Assembly (NCBI GenBank): GCA_945871905.1
Contig: CAMBXL010000002.1
Span: 62,001 to 126,000 of the forward strand
Length of the DNA stretch: 64,000 nt
DNA from: Chitinophaga pinensis
GTDB lineage: Bacteria; Bacteroidota; Bacteroidia; NS11-12g; UBA955
Direction of reading: 5' to 3'
The translations under genes were made by a program, and so were the position numbers. This document shows, piece after piece, positions 17,742 to 27,895 of this stretch; the stretch's first letter is position 1; every line of letters starts with the position of its first letter. Under the pieces are notes generated by a model, which saw only the letters and a program-made list of their open reading frames with translations, was not told the origin of the DNA and ran no database searches.

Positions 17742-20700
17742 TTAATTAGCTAAAGTTACTTTAGAAACAGAAGTTATTCCGTCTACAGTTACTTTTACTA
17801 AATACACTCCACTTGATTCACTTGACAAATTAACTGTTAAAGCTCCTAAGTCAGAATTTTGACTGTAAACTTTAGCGCCTAGTACATTGTAAATTTCAAC
17901 TTTCATTGCTTTGTTAGCAGAATGTTTGATTTCAAATGTACCATTATTTGGATTAGGATAAATGCTAATACCATTTACTTTATTTAATGAATTAACTGAA
18001 GTATTCGCACTGATTCTTTTTGTAATTTGACACTCACAACCGATTGAATTCGTTGCTTTCATTGTTACATTAAAGTTACCTGTGTAAGCAAATTTATAGT
18101 TAGAAACTGGTGTAGTGCTGTATCCACCTTCACCAAAGAACCACTCATATTTGGTATAGGTAGTATTAGATGGTGTAAAGGTTAAATTCATAAATCCATT
18201 GTCTTTGGTGGTAAAGGCACAAGTAGGTGTTTCGCTAACCGTTATAAATTGTTTTGCTGTATCTGTACATCCACCTGGGTAAGTTGCTAATAATTTAACT
18301 TCGAACGTTTCTGTTTGTGGAACAGTATATAATCTAACTGGTGCTGGCGTATTGTCAGTTCCATTGCCAAAATCCCAAAGATATTGAATACCTGCATTGT
18401 CTCCTTCAGTTAAGTTAACAAAACGCGCTGATTCACCTGAACAAATATCTTGAACTGTAAATTTGGCTTTTGGTTGAATTAACACATCCACTGTTTTGGT
18501 AATACTTGACTCACAAGAGTTAGTATATTTAGATTTTAAAGTTACAGTTACTGGACCGTTTTGTGCCCATGCTTTTTTAATTACATTGTTAGATTGTGAA
18601 GTAAATCCATCACTGAATGTCCATGTATAAACAGGATTAGAAACTGCTACTACAGAAGTATTAGTAAAGTTAGTTAATTTTTTATCGCAGAATTGGTCAC
18701 CCACAAAATTTGGACGAGGTGTTGGCACTATTTTTACTTGTTTAGTGATTGAATCTTTACATTCAAATTCTGAAACAGAAATTAATTTAACATTATAAGT
18801 TCCTGCAGTTGTGTATGCATATTTTACATTATTTTGAGTTGTGATGTATCCATTACCCATATTCCACAATGAACCTTTTAATCCTTGAGAAATAGTAGAC
18901 GTATTGATAAATTCAGCTTCAGTCAATTCACAAACATTTGAGCTTGGTGCGATAAAGTTAGAAACTGGTTTTGCAAATACGTAAGCATTTTTGGTTAATG
19001 AGGCAACACAACCATTAGCATCAGCAGTTAGAGTAACTCTATATGAACCTGCTCTTGGGTAATTTTTAGATTGAGTTGCTGCCGAACTAGTGCTCAAAAT
19101 TGGAGAACCATCACCAAAATCCCATTTATAGCTTAACGCTCCGTTTGCTACGAAAGTTGTATTAACAAATGTAAGAGCATTGCCTTCACATCTGTTGTTT
19201 ACTCTGAAACCTACTGTTGGTAATTCACCAACTTCTACAGTGATAGTTGTATCTTTCTTAACTTTCCATGGGAAACTAGTCGCAACTAATTTTACATAGT
19301 ATATACCAGGTTGCTTGTATTCGTGAACTGGACTGTTTAAATCTGAACTATCTCCATCATCAAAATACCACATAAAGCTATTGTTTCCAGAATGTATAGT
19401 TGTTGTATTTTCGAAGAAAGTAGCTTCACCTAAACAAATTGATTGTGGGAATTTAAAGCCAGGTTTAGGAGTTGATGCTACCACTAAGGTTCTTATTACT
19501 GTTGAATCACAGAAATGAGGACCTAAATCTGAGTAATTTACAGAGAAAGTAATAAAACTATCTAAGAATTGTGTTTTAGGCACATAAGTAATAGTGCCAG
19601 GACCTGAACTTCCAGGATTTACAACAGTGTATTCAGTAGAAGGCACTACAACGCCACCTCTTGTTCTTGCAACAACATTGTTAACTAACCAAGTGATATT
19701 ATGATCAGCATTAACAAATCCTGTAGGAGGATTTAATTGGTAAGTTAATGTTTTACCTACTTCAATAATATCAGGACTAGAAGGTAAGCCTAATTTAACT
19801 TGACCTTGGAATGGCAATGCTGTAACTAGTTCTGCACCTGTAGGACGAGGTTTTACAGTTACGGTTAATGAAGTTCTTGTAGAATTTGTACATTGTGCTT
19901 TAGTCATCAATTCAACATCTCCTGTATAAGGCGTGTAAACACCTGTTGAAGCAAATAAGCCATACCAATATGCACCACCTGTAATTGTTAAATCAGCGTT
20001 GGTGTTTGATGTTGTACCAAATTTAGCCCATAAGTCGTTACCTGAACCGACTGTTGGGTCGGTTGTTACGTAAAAACCATAGGTTGTTCCTTGATTAAGC
20101 AATAAACTTCTTGTTGAAAGTCTTCCAAAGAATTGACCTCCTTGTGTGAAGTATCTTACTTGACCAGAATTAACTAAAGTCCAAGCATTTGCATTATTTT
20201 GGGAACCAACATGAGTTCCTAATTTATAATATATTCTTAAATTTGTATTTTGATAGTTCCAATACAATCTAACCGTAATACTATCTACTAAAACACTTTT
20301 AGTTGTACTTACGTCAAATGTGTATCCATTGAATGCCGTTGCTTGTGCTGACAAAATCGAAGTTCCTCCGAATCCTAAGCCTATGCTACTAGTTCCTCCA
20401 AATTTCATGGATTGAGCATAGAATGTTCTATTAGAAGTTAAATAAGGTCCTTGAATATTACGACCTACACCCAAAAGGTTACCTCCCGTTGATTGGTCGA
20501 ACCAAAGTATAGAATCTGCACTTGAATTTGGGGTTGCCCTTAGTCGAGGGAAACCGTTTCCACATTGAACAAAATTAGTGGTTGTTGGCGGAAGAGGATT
20601 TCCTAAAAAGAAGAAACTTGTTCTTAAAGTATCATTTTCTTTAATAGAATCCGTTTGGTTATTAGGACGGTGAGTCCATACTTTGAAACGGTACATTGTA

Positions 20701-21431
20701 TTTGCCGTTAATGACATATTTGTTATCAATCTCAAAGTAGTATCTCTGTTAGGTCTTAATCGGCTTTGTACATAAAATGGTGTTTGAGTAGTTCCATTAA
20801 CAGACCAATACAATCTAAAACTATCAACTCTAGTTATTCCAAAATTGGTCATTCTAGCATCAAAAGTTTGAGTATAATTACATAAGTCAGCAGCAGTCAT
20901 ACTACTAACACCCATGTCATTTGGTTTAGATGGTTTTTCGAAAATCACCGTTATACGTTGTGTTTGTCCACCGCATGTGTTTGAATTTACCCCACCCCAG
21001 TTTTGATTACCCGCATTAATTTGTGGTCTTACACTCCAACCAACGTTACATGCACAGATACTTGAAGCTGAATTGACATTCAATTCAGGCCCAGAACCAC
21101 AACCTCCTACAGACCATACAAAACTTCCACAAGTTGCATTGTAAGTAGAAGCATTTCTTAAGGCCGCCGCTAATCGCCTAACGATTGTTCTGTCAGTACA
21201 TGTTCTGCCTGTTTGGTCTAAAGTTCCTCTAACTGTAACCTTCAAAAAAGTTTGAGTAGAGGTATCCAATGCACTTCTAAAAGTACCCCAATTATCCCAT
21301 TGGGAGGTTCCTGCAGCGTATCCAGAACCTTGGGTAAAGGTATCAGAATAAATAATGTTTTGTGAGTTTGCTCGATTACTAACGAGTAAAAAGCAAAGCA
21401 TTGGGAGAATTAATTGTATAATTTTTTTCAT
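17742..21431 (-). CDS. PKD-repeat surface protein with T9SS sorting domain
   Basis: Secreted or surface protein of 1229 residues. A signal peptide ends near residue 24 (NSQ). Residues 30-300 include a Cys-containing N-terminal region, followed by an Ig-like region (WFDQSTGGNLLG). Six PKD-like repeats fill about 655-1150, each with a form of WxFGDG (WYFDDGDS, WDFGDGS, WNMGNGY, WTFSDGF, WDFGNGT, WFFGEGG). The C-terminus (about 1155-1229) is a type A T9SS sorting domain with ISIYPNPNNGTFEIKH and VYLVKVTVDG. A role in adhesion or matrix is likely from the architecture; no catalytic motif was seen. No TAnnTTTG box was found upstream. Confidence 0.9.
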   Translation of the reverse strand: MKKIIQLILPMLCFLLVSNRANSQNIIYSDTFTQGSGYAAGTSQWDNWGTFRSALDTSTQTFLKVTVRGTLDQTGRTCTDRTIVRRLAAALRNASTYNATCGSFVWSVGGCGSGPELNVNSASSICACNVGWSVRPQINAGNQNWGGVNSNTCGGQTQRITVIFEKPSKPNDMGVSSMTAADLCNYTQTFDARMTNFGITRVDSFRLYWSVNGTTQTPFYVQSRLRPNRDTTLRLITNMSLTANTMYRFKVWTHRPNNQTDSIKENDTLRTSFFFLGNPLPPTTTNFVQCGNGFPRLRATPNSSADSILWFDQSTGGNLLGVGRNIQGPYLTSNRTFYAQSMKFGGTSSIGLGFGGTSILSAQATAFNGYTFDVSTTKSVLVDSITVRLYWNYQNTNLRIYYKLGTHVGSQNNANAWTLVNSGQVRYFTQGGQFFGRLSTRSLLLNQGTTYGFYVTTDPTVGSGNDLWAKFGTTSNTNADLTITGGAYWYGLFASTGVYTPYTGDVELMTKAQCTNSTRTSLTVTVKPRPTGAELVTALPFQGQVKLGLPSSPDIIEVGKTLTYQLNPPTGFVNADHNITWLVNNVVARTRGGVVVPSTEYTVVNPGSSGPGTITYVPKTQFLDSFITFSVNYSDLGPHFCDSTVIRTLVVASTPKPGFKFPQSICLGEATFFENTTTIHSGNNSFMWYFDDGDSSDLNSPVHEYKQPGIYYVKLVATSFPWKVKKDTTITVEVGELPTVGFRVNNRCEGNALTFVNTTFVANGALSYKWDFGDGSPILSTSSAATQSKNYPRAGSYRVTLTADANGCVASLTKNAYVFAKPVSNFIAPSSNVCELTEAEFINTSTISQGLKGSLWNMGNGYITTQNNVKYAYTTAGTYNVKLISVSEFECKDSITKQVKIVPTPRPNFVGDQFCDKKLTNFTNTSVVAVSNPVYTWTFSDGFTSQSNNVIKKAWAQNGPVTVTLKSKYTNSCESSITKTVDVLIQPKAKFTVQDICSGESARFVNLTEGDNAGIQYLWDFGNGTDNTPAPVRLYTVPQTETFEVKLLATYPGGCTDTAKQFITVSETPTCAFTTKDNGFMNLTFTPSNTTYTKYEWFFGEGGYSTTPVSNYKFAYTGNFNVTMKATNSIGCECQITKRISANTSVNSLNKVNGISIYPNPNNGTFEIKHSANKAMKVEIYNVLGAKVYSQNSDLGALTVNLSSESSGVYLVKVTVDGITSVSKVTLAN

Positions 21432-21574
21432 ATTGAAACTTTTTTCAGGGCACTAAATTAATATGTTTTTTGAAAATTCAAAAAATATTTTTTTAAACAA
21501 ACCCTGAAAGATATTAAAATATAAGAAAAATGACGAAAAAATGACGAAAAAGGCGAAATGCCTAAAACAAATTT

Positions 21575-22039
21575 CTACAAAAGTTGTAGTGCTGTCGCTG
21601 CAGCCTCTACCCCTTTGTTGCCATGCAGTCCGCCTGAACGGTCAAGGGCTTGTTGCAAAGTATCAGTGGTTAAAACCCCAAATATTACGGGTAGTTCGTT
21701 GTCTAAACTAACCCTCATAATGCCATTTGCTGTGGCATCGCATATAAAATCAAAATGTCTTGTTTCTCCTTGAATGACACAACCCAAACAAATCACTGCA
21801 TCTAGCTTTTTTGCCTTGAGTATTCTTTGAGCACCAAAGGGCAATTCAAAAGTTCCAGGGACTTCGTTTATAAGAATATCTTCACGATTAACATTAGCAG
21901 AAAGAAGAGTATTGACCGCTCCTTCTAACAATGCGTAGGTTATAGAATCATTCCATTTCGAAACGACAATTCCAATCTTTTTACCTGTACCATTTGGCAG
22001 ATTCTTAATCTCAGAGAGATTTTGATGAACCGAAGACAT
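21575..22039 (-). CDS. ribH: 6,7-dimethyl-8-ribityllumazine synthase
   Basis: RibH condenses the pyrimidinedione and butanone phosphate in riboflavin synthesis. The 154 residues include the substrate-binding Trp29 (SKWND), PGTFELP (61-67), CLGCVIQGETRHFDF with catalytic His95, and the late Arg134 in LDRSGG. Length is normal for the icosahedral type. It follows the TPR membrane protein by 5 bases on the same strand. The 143-base gap downstream, to the PKD gene, holds nothing recognisable. Confidence 0.97.
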   Translation of the reverse strand: MSSVHQNLSEIKNLPNGTGKKIGIVVSKWNDSITYALLEGAVNTLLSANVNREDILINEVPGTFELPFGAQRILKAKKLDAVICLGCVIQGETRHFDFICDATANGIMRVSLDNELPVIFGVLTTDTLQQALDRSGGLHGNKGVEAAATALQLL

Positions 22040-22044
22040 TTGTC

Positions 22045-22761
22045 TTAGTAATTGTCAGTTTTAGCTTTAGCTCTTGCTATATACTTCTCTATTTCCACTA
22101 ACTCTTCGCTTTCTGGAAATTCTTCTTTCAAACTAGTATATATATCCAAAGCGTTGCTCCATTCATTTTTCTTTTCATGAACGCGAGCGGCTTTTTTCGA
22201 CCACCATAATTTTGAAAACTCATTTTCAGAAGCACTGATAGCTTTGTTGTAGTACTTTAACCCTGCGTCTAAATCTTTATTCTCTATGTGTGCATCTCCC
22301 AATAAACCAATAGCTTGTGGTTTCATTATTTTATCTGAAAAAGACACCTCTTCTAAAAATTCAATGGCTTTTTTTACATCACCTTTATAGAGATATGATG
22401 CACCAGTCATGTAAGCAGCCAAATGGCCGGCTTTAGTACCACTAAATTCATCTGCCAATGCAGGTCCTTTTTTAATTACAGCATTGAATGAGTCATTATC
22501 AAAATCTTGTTGAGTTTGAATAATTGCGACTAAACCTCTTTTTTCTAGTGGCATTTTGTATAGAAACTGGTAAGAAATTACACCTACTAACAATAATACT
22601 ACAGCGCTAACGCCGTATACCAATGTTTTATTTTGGGTGTTAATCCAAGCCTTAATTCTATCAACAAATAGACTAACAGACGATGGTCCACTAGATTCTG
22701 TTTGTTCAGTTTCGTTTACTTCAATTTCTTGATTGTTGTCTTCAATATCTTGTTGTGTCAT
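22045..22761 (-). CDS. TPR-containing single-span membrane protein (YfgM-like)
   Basis: Protein of 238 residues with an acidic cytoplasmic N-terminus, one membrane helix at about 46-66, and a periplasmic region with three or so TPR units (about 108-230). The topology resembles YfgM, which works near SecYEG and periplasmic chaperones, but sequence alone does not prove that role. It is immediately upstream of ribH, a linkage without an evident functional reason. Confidence 0.7.
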   Translation of the reverse strand: MTQQDIEDNNQEIEVNETEQTESSGPSSVSLFVDRIKAWINTQNKTLVYGVSAVVLLLVGVISYQFLYKMPLEKRGLVAIIQTQQDFDNDSFNAVIKKGPALADEFSGTKAGHLAAYMTGASYLYKGDVKKAIEFLEEVSFSDKIMKPQAIGLLGDAHIENKDLDAGLKYYNKAISASENEFSKLWWSKKAARVHEKKNEWSNALDIYTSLKEEFPESEELVEIEKYIARAKAKTDNY

Positions 22762-22787
22762 TGTATGAATTTTCTGATAAAAGATTG

Positions 22788-22795
22788 CAAAAATA
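22788..22795 (-). promoter_or_regulatory. -7 box (TATTTTTG) for the TPR protein-ribH unit
   Basis: TATTTTTG on the minus strand, 26 bases before the ATG at 22761. No clear -33 element was seen. Confidence 0.5.
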
Positions 22796-22809
22796 TACTT
22801 TTTTTTTAA

Positions 22810-23811
22810 TTAATCCATTATAAATGGATAATCTCCGTCATAAACATCGCTAAATAGCTCACTTGCATCAGGATACGGTGAATTTTCTGCAAATTCTACT
22901 GATTTATTTACTGTTTCTATGATAGATTCTTCAATTTTTTCCAAGTCTGCTTCACTTGCAAATTTATTCTTAAGTATGGTTTCTTTGGTTGTTTCGATTG
23001 GATCTAATGATTTGTAATGAGCTAATTCTTCTTTTGAACGGTAACTAGCTGGATCGCTCATACTGTGACCTTTGTAACGGTATGTTTTAATTTCTAAGAA
23101 AGTAGGACCATCGCCTCTTCTTGCTCTATCCGCAGCCTCTTTGATGGCATCATGAACAGTTTCACATTTCATTCCGTCTACTTGGAAAGAAGGCATGTCA
23201 TAAGCAGAACCTATTTTATAAATATCCAAAACATTCGTTGTTCTTTCAACGGAAGTTCCCATTGCATAGTCATTGTTTTCGCAAATAAAGATTACAGGAA
23301 GTTTCCATAACATGGCCATATTAAATGTTTCGTGAAGAGCACCTTGTCTTACAGCACCATCACCCATAAAACAAACGCATAAATTTTTAGTGCCATTGTA
23401 TTGTTCGGCAAAAGCTAGACCAGCACCTAATGGGATTTGACCTCCAACTATACCATGTCCACCCACAAAGTTGTGCTCTTTGGAGAAAAAGTGCATACTT
23501 CCACCTTTTCCTTTGGTACAACCTGTAGCTTTACCATACAATTCTGCCATACAAGCATCTGCACTAACACCCAAAGCCAAAGCATGACCGTGGTCTCTGT
23601 AGGCTGTTATAAACTTATCGTCTTTTGTTGTTGCAGTAACCATTCCCGCAACAATAGCCTCCTGTCCAATGTACAGATGACAAAATCCTTTTATTTTCTG
23701 TTGACCATACAATTGAGCTGATTTTTCCTCAAATTTTCTGATTAACAGCATTATTTCGTACCATTTTAGGTAAGTTTCTTTATTAAAATTTATCTTTGCA
23801 GCCTTCGCCAT
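22810..23811 (-). CDS. pdhA: Pyruvate dehydrogenase E1 component, alpha subunit
   Basis: E1 alpha, 333 residues, binds thiamine diphosphate and decarboxylates pyruvate for the dehydrogenase complex. It has GKGGSMHFFSKEHNFVGGHG, the TPP motif GDGAVRQGALHE...ENNDYAMGT, and the phosphorylation-loop region YRYKGHSMSDPASYR. The beta subunit and E2 genes are not next to it, so the complex is encoded in at least two places. A branched-chain 2-oxoacid E1 alpha is a less likely alternative. Confidence 0.92.
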   Translation of the reverse strand: MAKAAKINFNKETYLKWYEIMLLIRKFEEKSAQLYGQQKIKGFCHLYIGQEAIVAGMVTATTKDDKFITAYRDHGHALALGVSADACMAELYGKATGCTKGKGGSMHFFSKEHNFVGGHGIVGGQIPLGAGLAFAEQYNGTKNLCVCFMGDGAVRQGALHETFNMAMLWKLPVIFICENNDYAMGTSVERTTNVLDIYKIGSAYDMPSFQVDGMKCETVHDAIKEAADRARRGDGPTFLEIKTYRYKGHSMSDPASYRSKEELAHYKSLDPIETTKETILKNKFASEADLEKIEESIIETVNKSVEFAENSPYPDASELFSDVYDGDYPFIMD

Positions 23812-23830
23812 GATTTTTAAAAATTAACGG

Positions 23831-23862
23831 CAAAAGTAATCAAATATATTTATCAATACAAA
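23831..23862 (-). promoter_or_regulatory. Promoter of pdhA, overlapping the recF leader
   Basis: On the minus strand TTTTG (23859-23862 core), 20 bases of spacer and TACTTTTG (23831-23838) fit the -33/-7 pattern, 19 bases before the pdhA ATG. It ends 2 bases before the recF GTG, so pdhA polymerase binding could compete with recF expression. Confidence 0.7.
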
Positions 23863-23864
23863 AA

Positions 23865-24941
23865 GTGCGAATAAACAATTTATCAATTTATCAATTTAAG
23901 AACCATAAAGACTTTAAGATTGACTTAAATACAGATATATCATGTATAACGGGAAAGAATGGTCAAGGTAAAACAAATTTACTAGATGCCATTTTCATGT
24001 TGAGTGCATGTAAAAGTTATTTTAACGCCATAGATTATCAATTGATTTTACATGGAGAATCTTCTGCTGCCTTGAATGCCGAATTTTACAACGGACAGCA
24101 GCTTGATATACAACTTATTATTGAGCAAGGCAAAAAGAAGAAACTAAAATTAAATGGCAAACAATACGACAAACTTATTCACCATATTGGTTTAATAAAT
24201 GTAGTAATTATTACCCCAGACGACATTGAACTAATCAAAGGCAATAGTGATGAAAGAAGAAAATTTATCGACCTTATGATTAGTCAAACCGATAGAGTTT
24301 ATTTAAATCACCTTTCTGAATATCACAAACTATTAGACCAACGCAACCGACAGTTAAAATTATTTGCCGACCATCAACACTTTGATTCTATCATATTAGA
24401 AAGTTTTAATGAAAGAATGTTGGCCCCTTGTGAATACATTCATCAAAAAAGGCAAACTGTGCTAAAAGAAATTCAGGCCGCTTTCAAACAATATTACCGT
24501 TCATTTCAGTCGGGAAGCGAGGAAGTTGTATTAAAATACGAAAGTGCTTTAAACTCAGATTCTTTTGAAATATTACTAAAGTCAAGTTTAAACAAGGACT
24601 TGGCTATACAAAGAACAAGTGTGGGCATACACAAGGATGATATTTTATTTGAAATAAATGGTTATCCGCTCAAAAAATTTGGTTCTCAGGGGCAGAATAA
24701 ATCATTTATTATTGCTTTAAAATTGGCACAATACCATTTTTTAGCAGAGACAGTCAAACAATCCCCAATCTTATTATTGGATGATATCTTTGAAAAAATA
24801 GACGAGGAACGCGCCGAAAAACTCATTCATTTAATTTCTCAAGAGTCATTTGGTCAAATCATCATAACAGACACACATGCAGAAAGGATGAGAAAATATT
24901 TTGAAAACATTAATAAAAGCACCAAATTCGTAGAGTTATAA
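23865..24941 (+). CDS. recF: DNA replication and repair protein RecF
   Basis: RecF, 358 residues, an SMC-like ATPase that loads RecA at gaps. The Walker A is GKNGQGKT (30-37), the ABC signature region FGSQGQNKSFIIALKLAQ is near residue 273, and the Walker B LLLDDIFEKID near 303. The start is GTG; the frame begins with MRINNLSIYQFKNH, the normal RecF start. The dciA-like gene follows after 2 bases. Confidence 0.97.
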   Translation: MRINNLSIYQFKNHKDFKIDLNTDISCITGKNGQGKTNLLDAIFMLSACKSYFNAIDYQLILHGESSAALNAEFYNGQQLDIQLIIEQGKKKKLKLNGKQYDKLIHHIGLINVVIITPDDIELIKGNSDERRKFIDLMISQTDRVYLNHLSEYHKLLDQRNRQLKLFADHQHFDSIILESFNERMLAPCEYIHQKRQTVLKEIQAAFKQYYRSFQSGSEEVVLKYESALNSDSFEILLKSSLNKDLAIQRTSVGIHKDDILFEINGYPLKKFGSQGQNKSFIIALKLAQYHFLAETVKQSPILLLDDIFEKIDEERAEKLIHLISQESFGQIIITDTHAERMRKYFENINKSTKFVEL

Positions 24942-24943
24942 GT

Positions 24944-25237
24944 ATGAAAAAGACCAATCATTTATTTACCATATCAGAAGCTTTGGATTTGATAACAAAG
25001 GACAAGCGAATGACTAAAGGACTAACGGAGAGTGTAATTAAAGAAAAATGGGCTGAAATGATGGGCAAAACCATTGCCGAACATACTACTTTGTTATATG
25101 TAAAAGACCGCATTCTTTATCTTTATTTTAATTCATCTGTTATTAAAAACGAAGTCAACCTTAGCAAACACAAAGTGATAGAAATTGTTAACGAAACCAT
25201 AGGAGAAAGTACCATTACAGACGTTATTGTAAAATAA
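24944..25237 (+). CDS. DciA-like (DUF721) protein
   Basis: Protein of 97 residues matching the DUF721 family, to which the replicative helicase loader DciA belongs. Typical features are the WAEMMGKTIAEHT motif, the central YVKDRILYLYFNSSVIKNEV strand-helix region and the short C-terminal IVNETIG. It sits right after recF, as in many genomes, consistent with a replication role. Helicase loading is inferred from the family. Confidence 0.85.
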   Translation: MKKTNHLFTISEALDLITKDKRMTKGLTESVIKEKWAEMMGKTIAEHTTLLYVKDRILYLYFNSSVIKNEVNLSKHKVIEIVNETIGESTITDVIVK

Positions 25238-25239
25238 TT

Positions 25240-25878
25240 ATGGCTATAAAAGTTAAACCACAAACAGCGGGTTGGTTATTGTTCATTGTTTATGCTATTG
25301 GTTATGCAGGTTTTCAGTTTTCTGAAACTAAGGGATTGATGCGCGAACTTATTTGGGTGAATTTGCTATTAACATTAATAGTGTTATTGATTTATCACAA
25401 AAAATGGGACAAAAATTTCATTTTAACCTCTTTATTTTTAGCTTTTGTGGGGTATGGTTTAGAGGTTGTGGGTGTAAAAACAGGACTTATTTTTGGCGAA
25501 TATGCTTACGGTCCAACCTTGGGTTTTAAGTATTGGAATACTCCAATAATGATGGGAGTAACATGGATTACCACCCTATATTTAAGTCGACAAATTGCAG
25601 AATTATTGGTAAAAGACCCTTTTTTACATTGCTTAATTGCCGCATCATTAATGGTGTTGTTAGATTTCTTTATCGAGCCTTTTGCTATTAAACAATACAT
25701 GTGGGCTTGGAAAAACACAACAGTGCCAATTCACAACTACATAGGCTGGTTCATCAGCGGATTTGTGCTGCATTACTTCTTTTTAAAATTTACTAAATTT
25801 CCTCAGAACAAACTATCTTTAGCTATCTATATTATTCAACTTGGATTTTTTTTAGCCTTATTCTTATCGAAAAATTAG
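25240..25878 (+). CDS. Carotenoid biosynthesis protein (CruF/DUF422-like)
   Basis: Integral membrane protein of 212 residues with about seven hydrophobic helices, matching the DUF422 family that includes the carotenoid 1',2'-hydratase CruF and bisanhydrobacterioruberin hydratase. Conserved pieces are EVVGVKTGLIFGEYAYG, WNTPIMMGVTW and LLDFFIEPFA. It suggests that the cell makes hydroxylated carotenoids. It starts 2 bases after the dciA-like stop but has no functional tie to recF. No other carotenoid genes are in the window. Confidence 0.88.
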   Translation: MAIKVKPQTAGWLLFIVYAIGYAGFQFSETKGLMRELIWVNLLLTLIVLLIYHKKWDKNFILTSLFLAFVGYGLEVVGVKTGLIFGEYAYGPTLGFKYWNTPIMMGVTWITTLYLSRQIAELLVKDPFLHCLIAASLMVLLDFFIEPFAIKQYMWAWKNTTVPIHNYIGWFISGFVLHYFFLKFTKFPQNKLSLAIYIIQLGFFLALFLSKN

Positions 25879-25931
25879 TACACAAATCACAAAATGTATT
25901 ACATTCGTAAATTAATTTAAAAAAAATATAA

Positions 25932-26393
25932 ATGAGTTTACAAATAGGAAATACTGCCCCAGATTTTACGCTTTACAACACAGAAAAACAAGCTATTACA
26001 TTATCCGAATTAAAAGGTCAAAATGTAGTTTTATTGTTTTTCCCTTTGGCATTTACCTCGACATGCACCAAAGAATTGTGTGGTGTTAGAGATGACATTG
26101 CGAACTACGAAGGACTGAATGCAAAAGTTTTTGGCATTTCTGTCGATTCGATTTTTTCATTGGGACAATTTAAAAAAGAACAAGGATTAAATTTTGATTT
26201 AATAAGCGATTTCAATAAGGATGTTTCAACGGCATACGGTTGTTTGTATGATCAGTTTGTTTTGGAAATGAAAGGTGTATCCAAACGCTCTGCTTTTTTG
26301 ATAGATGCTAATGGCATTATTCAATATGCCGAAGTATTGGAGAGTGCTGGTGATATTCCTGATTTAGAATTATTAAAATCACACATAAAGTAA
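25932..26393 (+). CDS. Peroxiredoxin (AhpC/TSA family, PrxQ/AhpE-like)
   Basis: Thiol peroxidase of 153 residues. The active site FPLAFTSTCTKELC gives the peroxidatic Cys45 in PxxxTxxC, with a second Cys at 50, the spacing of the atypical two-Cys PrxQ/BCP type. The rest (DSIFSLGQFKKEQGL, KRSAFLID) is also close to the AhpE group. It is followed 2 bases later by nfeD, then floA, with a terminator after the three. Confidence 0.92.
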   Translation: MSLQIGNTAPDFTLYNTEKQAITLSELKGQNVVLLFFPLAFTSTCTKELCGVRDDIANYEGLNAKVFGISVDSIFSLGQFKKEQGLNFDLISDFNKDVSTAYGCLYDQFVLEMKGVSKRSAFLIDANGIIQYAEVLESAGDIPDLELLKSHIK

Positions 26394-26395
26394 AC

Positions 26396-26857
26396 ATGAT
26401 GACATCGTTAATTATCATTTTAATTGTATTAGGTCTAGCTTTAATATTGTTAGAACTATTTGTAACGCCAGGATTTATAACAGGTTTATTAGGTGGTGCA
26501 GCTTGGCTTTATGCTTTGTATAAAATATATACATTATATGGCACTTCATCTGGACACTTGGCATTATTAGGTTTACTACTGTTATTAATAGCAAGTATTA
26601 TTATTGCTTTAAAAAGTGGCATTTGGAACCGAGCATCGCTCAAAGAAAATATAGATGGTAAAGTTAATAATCTTCCGCCTGTAAATGTGGGAGATCAGGG
26701 TTATACCATTAGTTTTATTAGACCAATGGGACAGGCCATTGTCAATAATTACGACATAGAAGTTAGCAGCATGGGAGAAATGATACCATCGGGAGTAAAC
26801 ATTGAAATTATCAAAATCGAAAACACAAAAATTTATATAAAACAAACCACAATATGA
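26396..26857 (+). CDS. NfeD-like membrane protein
   Basis: Short NfeD (type 1b), 153 residues: two or three membrane helices in the first 80 residues ([16 protein letters not shown] is typical) and a C-terminal OB fold (about 95-150). Such proteins partner flotillin-like scaffolds. It overlaps the floA start by 4 bases, so the two are translationally coupled. A second ATG one codon later could be the real start. Confidence 0.88.
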   Translation: MMTSLIIILIVLGLALILLELFVTPGFITGLLGGAAWLYALYKIYTLYGTSSGHLALLGLLLLLIASIIIALKSGIWNRASLKENIDGKVNNLPPVNVGDQGYTISFIRPMGQAIVNNYDIEVSSMGEMIPSGVNIEIIKIENTKIYIKQTTI

Positions 26858-27840
26858 GTCTATTACAAATTCCAAATTTCTTATTTGGTGCGGGTGGCAT
26901 CATCCTCATCGTTATTGTCTTTTTCATTTTCCTTTACTTTGTTCCATTGGGACTATGGTTTTCAGCCATTTTATCTAAAGTAAAGATTTCTCTTTTAGAT
27001 TTAATCTTTATGAGATGGCGAAAAGTGCCGCCAGATTTGATTGTTAAAGGACTTGTGAATGCTACTAAAGCAGGATTAAGTGTTAACAGTGACATGTTAG
27101 AAGCGCATTACTTGGCAGGTGGTAATGTTATTAGAGTAATTTCTGCATTAATTAGTGCTGACAAAGCAAACATAGCGCTCGACTTTAAATCGGCAACAGC
27201 TATCGACTTGGCTGGTAGAGACGTATTAGAAGCGGTGAATATGAGTGTTAATCCCAAAGTAATAGACACGCCTCCAGTTTCTGCAGTTGCCAAAGATGGT
27301 ATTCAGTTAATAGCAAAAGCACGTGTTACAGTTAGAGCAAACATTTCTAGATTAGTGGGTGGAGCAGGTGAAGAAACTATTTTAGCAAGAGTAGGTGAAG
27401 GTATTGTTACCACAATTGGTTCTGCTATGAACCACAAAGAAGTGTTGGAAAACCCTGACAGAATCTCCAAAGGGGTTTTGGCAAAAGGGTTAGATGCTGG
27501 TACAGCCTTTGAAATATTATCTATTGATATTGCAGACATTGACATTGGAGAAAACATAGGTGCTAAACTACAAATGGACCAAGCAGAAGCTGATAAAAAT
27601 ATTGCACAAGCAAAAGCAGAGGAACGTCGTGCTATGGCTATAGCGTTAGAGCAAGAAATGAAAGCGAAAGCACAAGAAGCAAGAGCTAAAGTAATAGAAG
27701 CAGAAGCGCTTATTCCTATTGCTATGGCAGAAGCATTCAAAAGCGGAAACTTAGGTATTATGGATTACTATAAAATGCAAAACATAAAAGCCGATACCGA
27801 TATGAGAGACGCTTTTTCAAAACCGACTAAAAAAGATTAA
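26854..27840 (+). CDS. floA: Flotillin-like protein FloA (UPF0365)
   Basis: FloA, 328 residues, a membrane scaffold of functional microdomains. It has an N-terminal membrane hairpin (about 8-38), an SPFH/band 7 domain (about 70-235) and a charged Ala-Glu rich helical end (about 240-300). Motifs [19 protein letters not shown] and [16 protein letters not shown] are typical of UPF0365. Coupled to nfeD upstream and ended by a terminator at 27864. Confidence 0.95.
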   Translation: MSLLQIPNFLFGAGGIILIVIVFFIFLYFVPLGLWFSAILSKVKISLLDLIFMRWRKVPPDLIVKGLVNATKAGLSVNSDMLEAHYLAGGNVIRVISALISADKANIALDFKSATAIDLAGRDVLEAVNMSVNPKVIDTPPVSAVAKDGIQLIAKARVTVRANISRLVGGAGEETILARVGEGIVTTIGSAMNHKEVLENPDRISKGVLAKGLDAGTAFEILSIDIADIDIGENIGAKLQMDQAEADKNIAQAKAEERRAMAIALEQEMKAKAQEARAKVIEAEALIPIAMAEAFKSGNLGIMDYYKMQNIKADTDMRDAFSKPTKKD

Positions 27841-27863
27841 GTAAATCTTAAAAATAAATAAAG

Positions 27864-27895
27864 TAGCCCATGATAATTCATGGGCTATTTTTTTG
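27864..27895 (+). terminator. Intrinsic terminator after floA
   Basis: Ten-base perfect stem TAGCCCATGA/TCATGGGCTA with a TAAT loop and then a T run. An ATG inside this stem is in frame with xth but is not its start. Confidence 0.9.
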
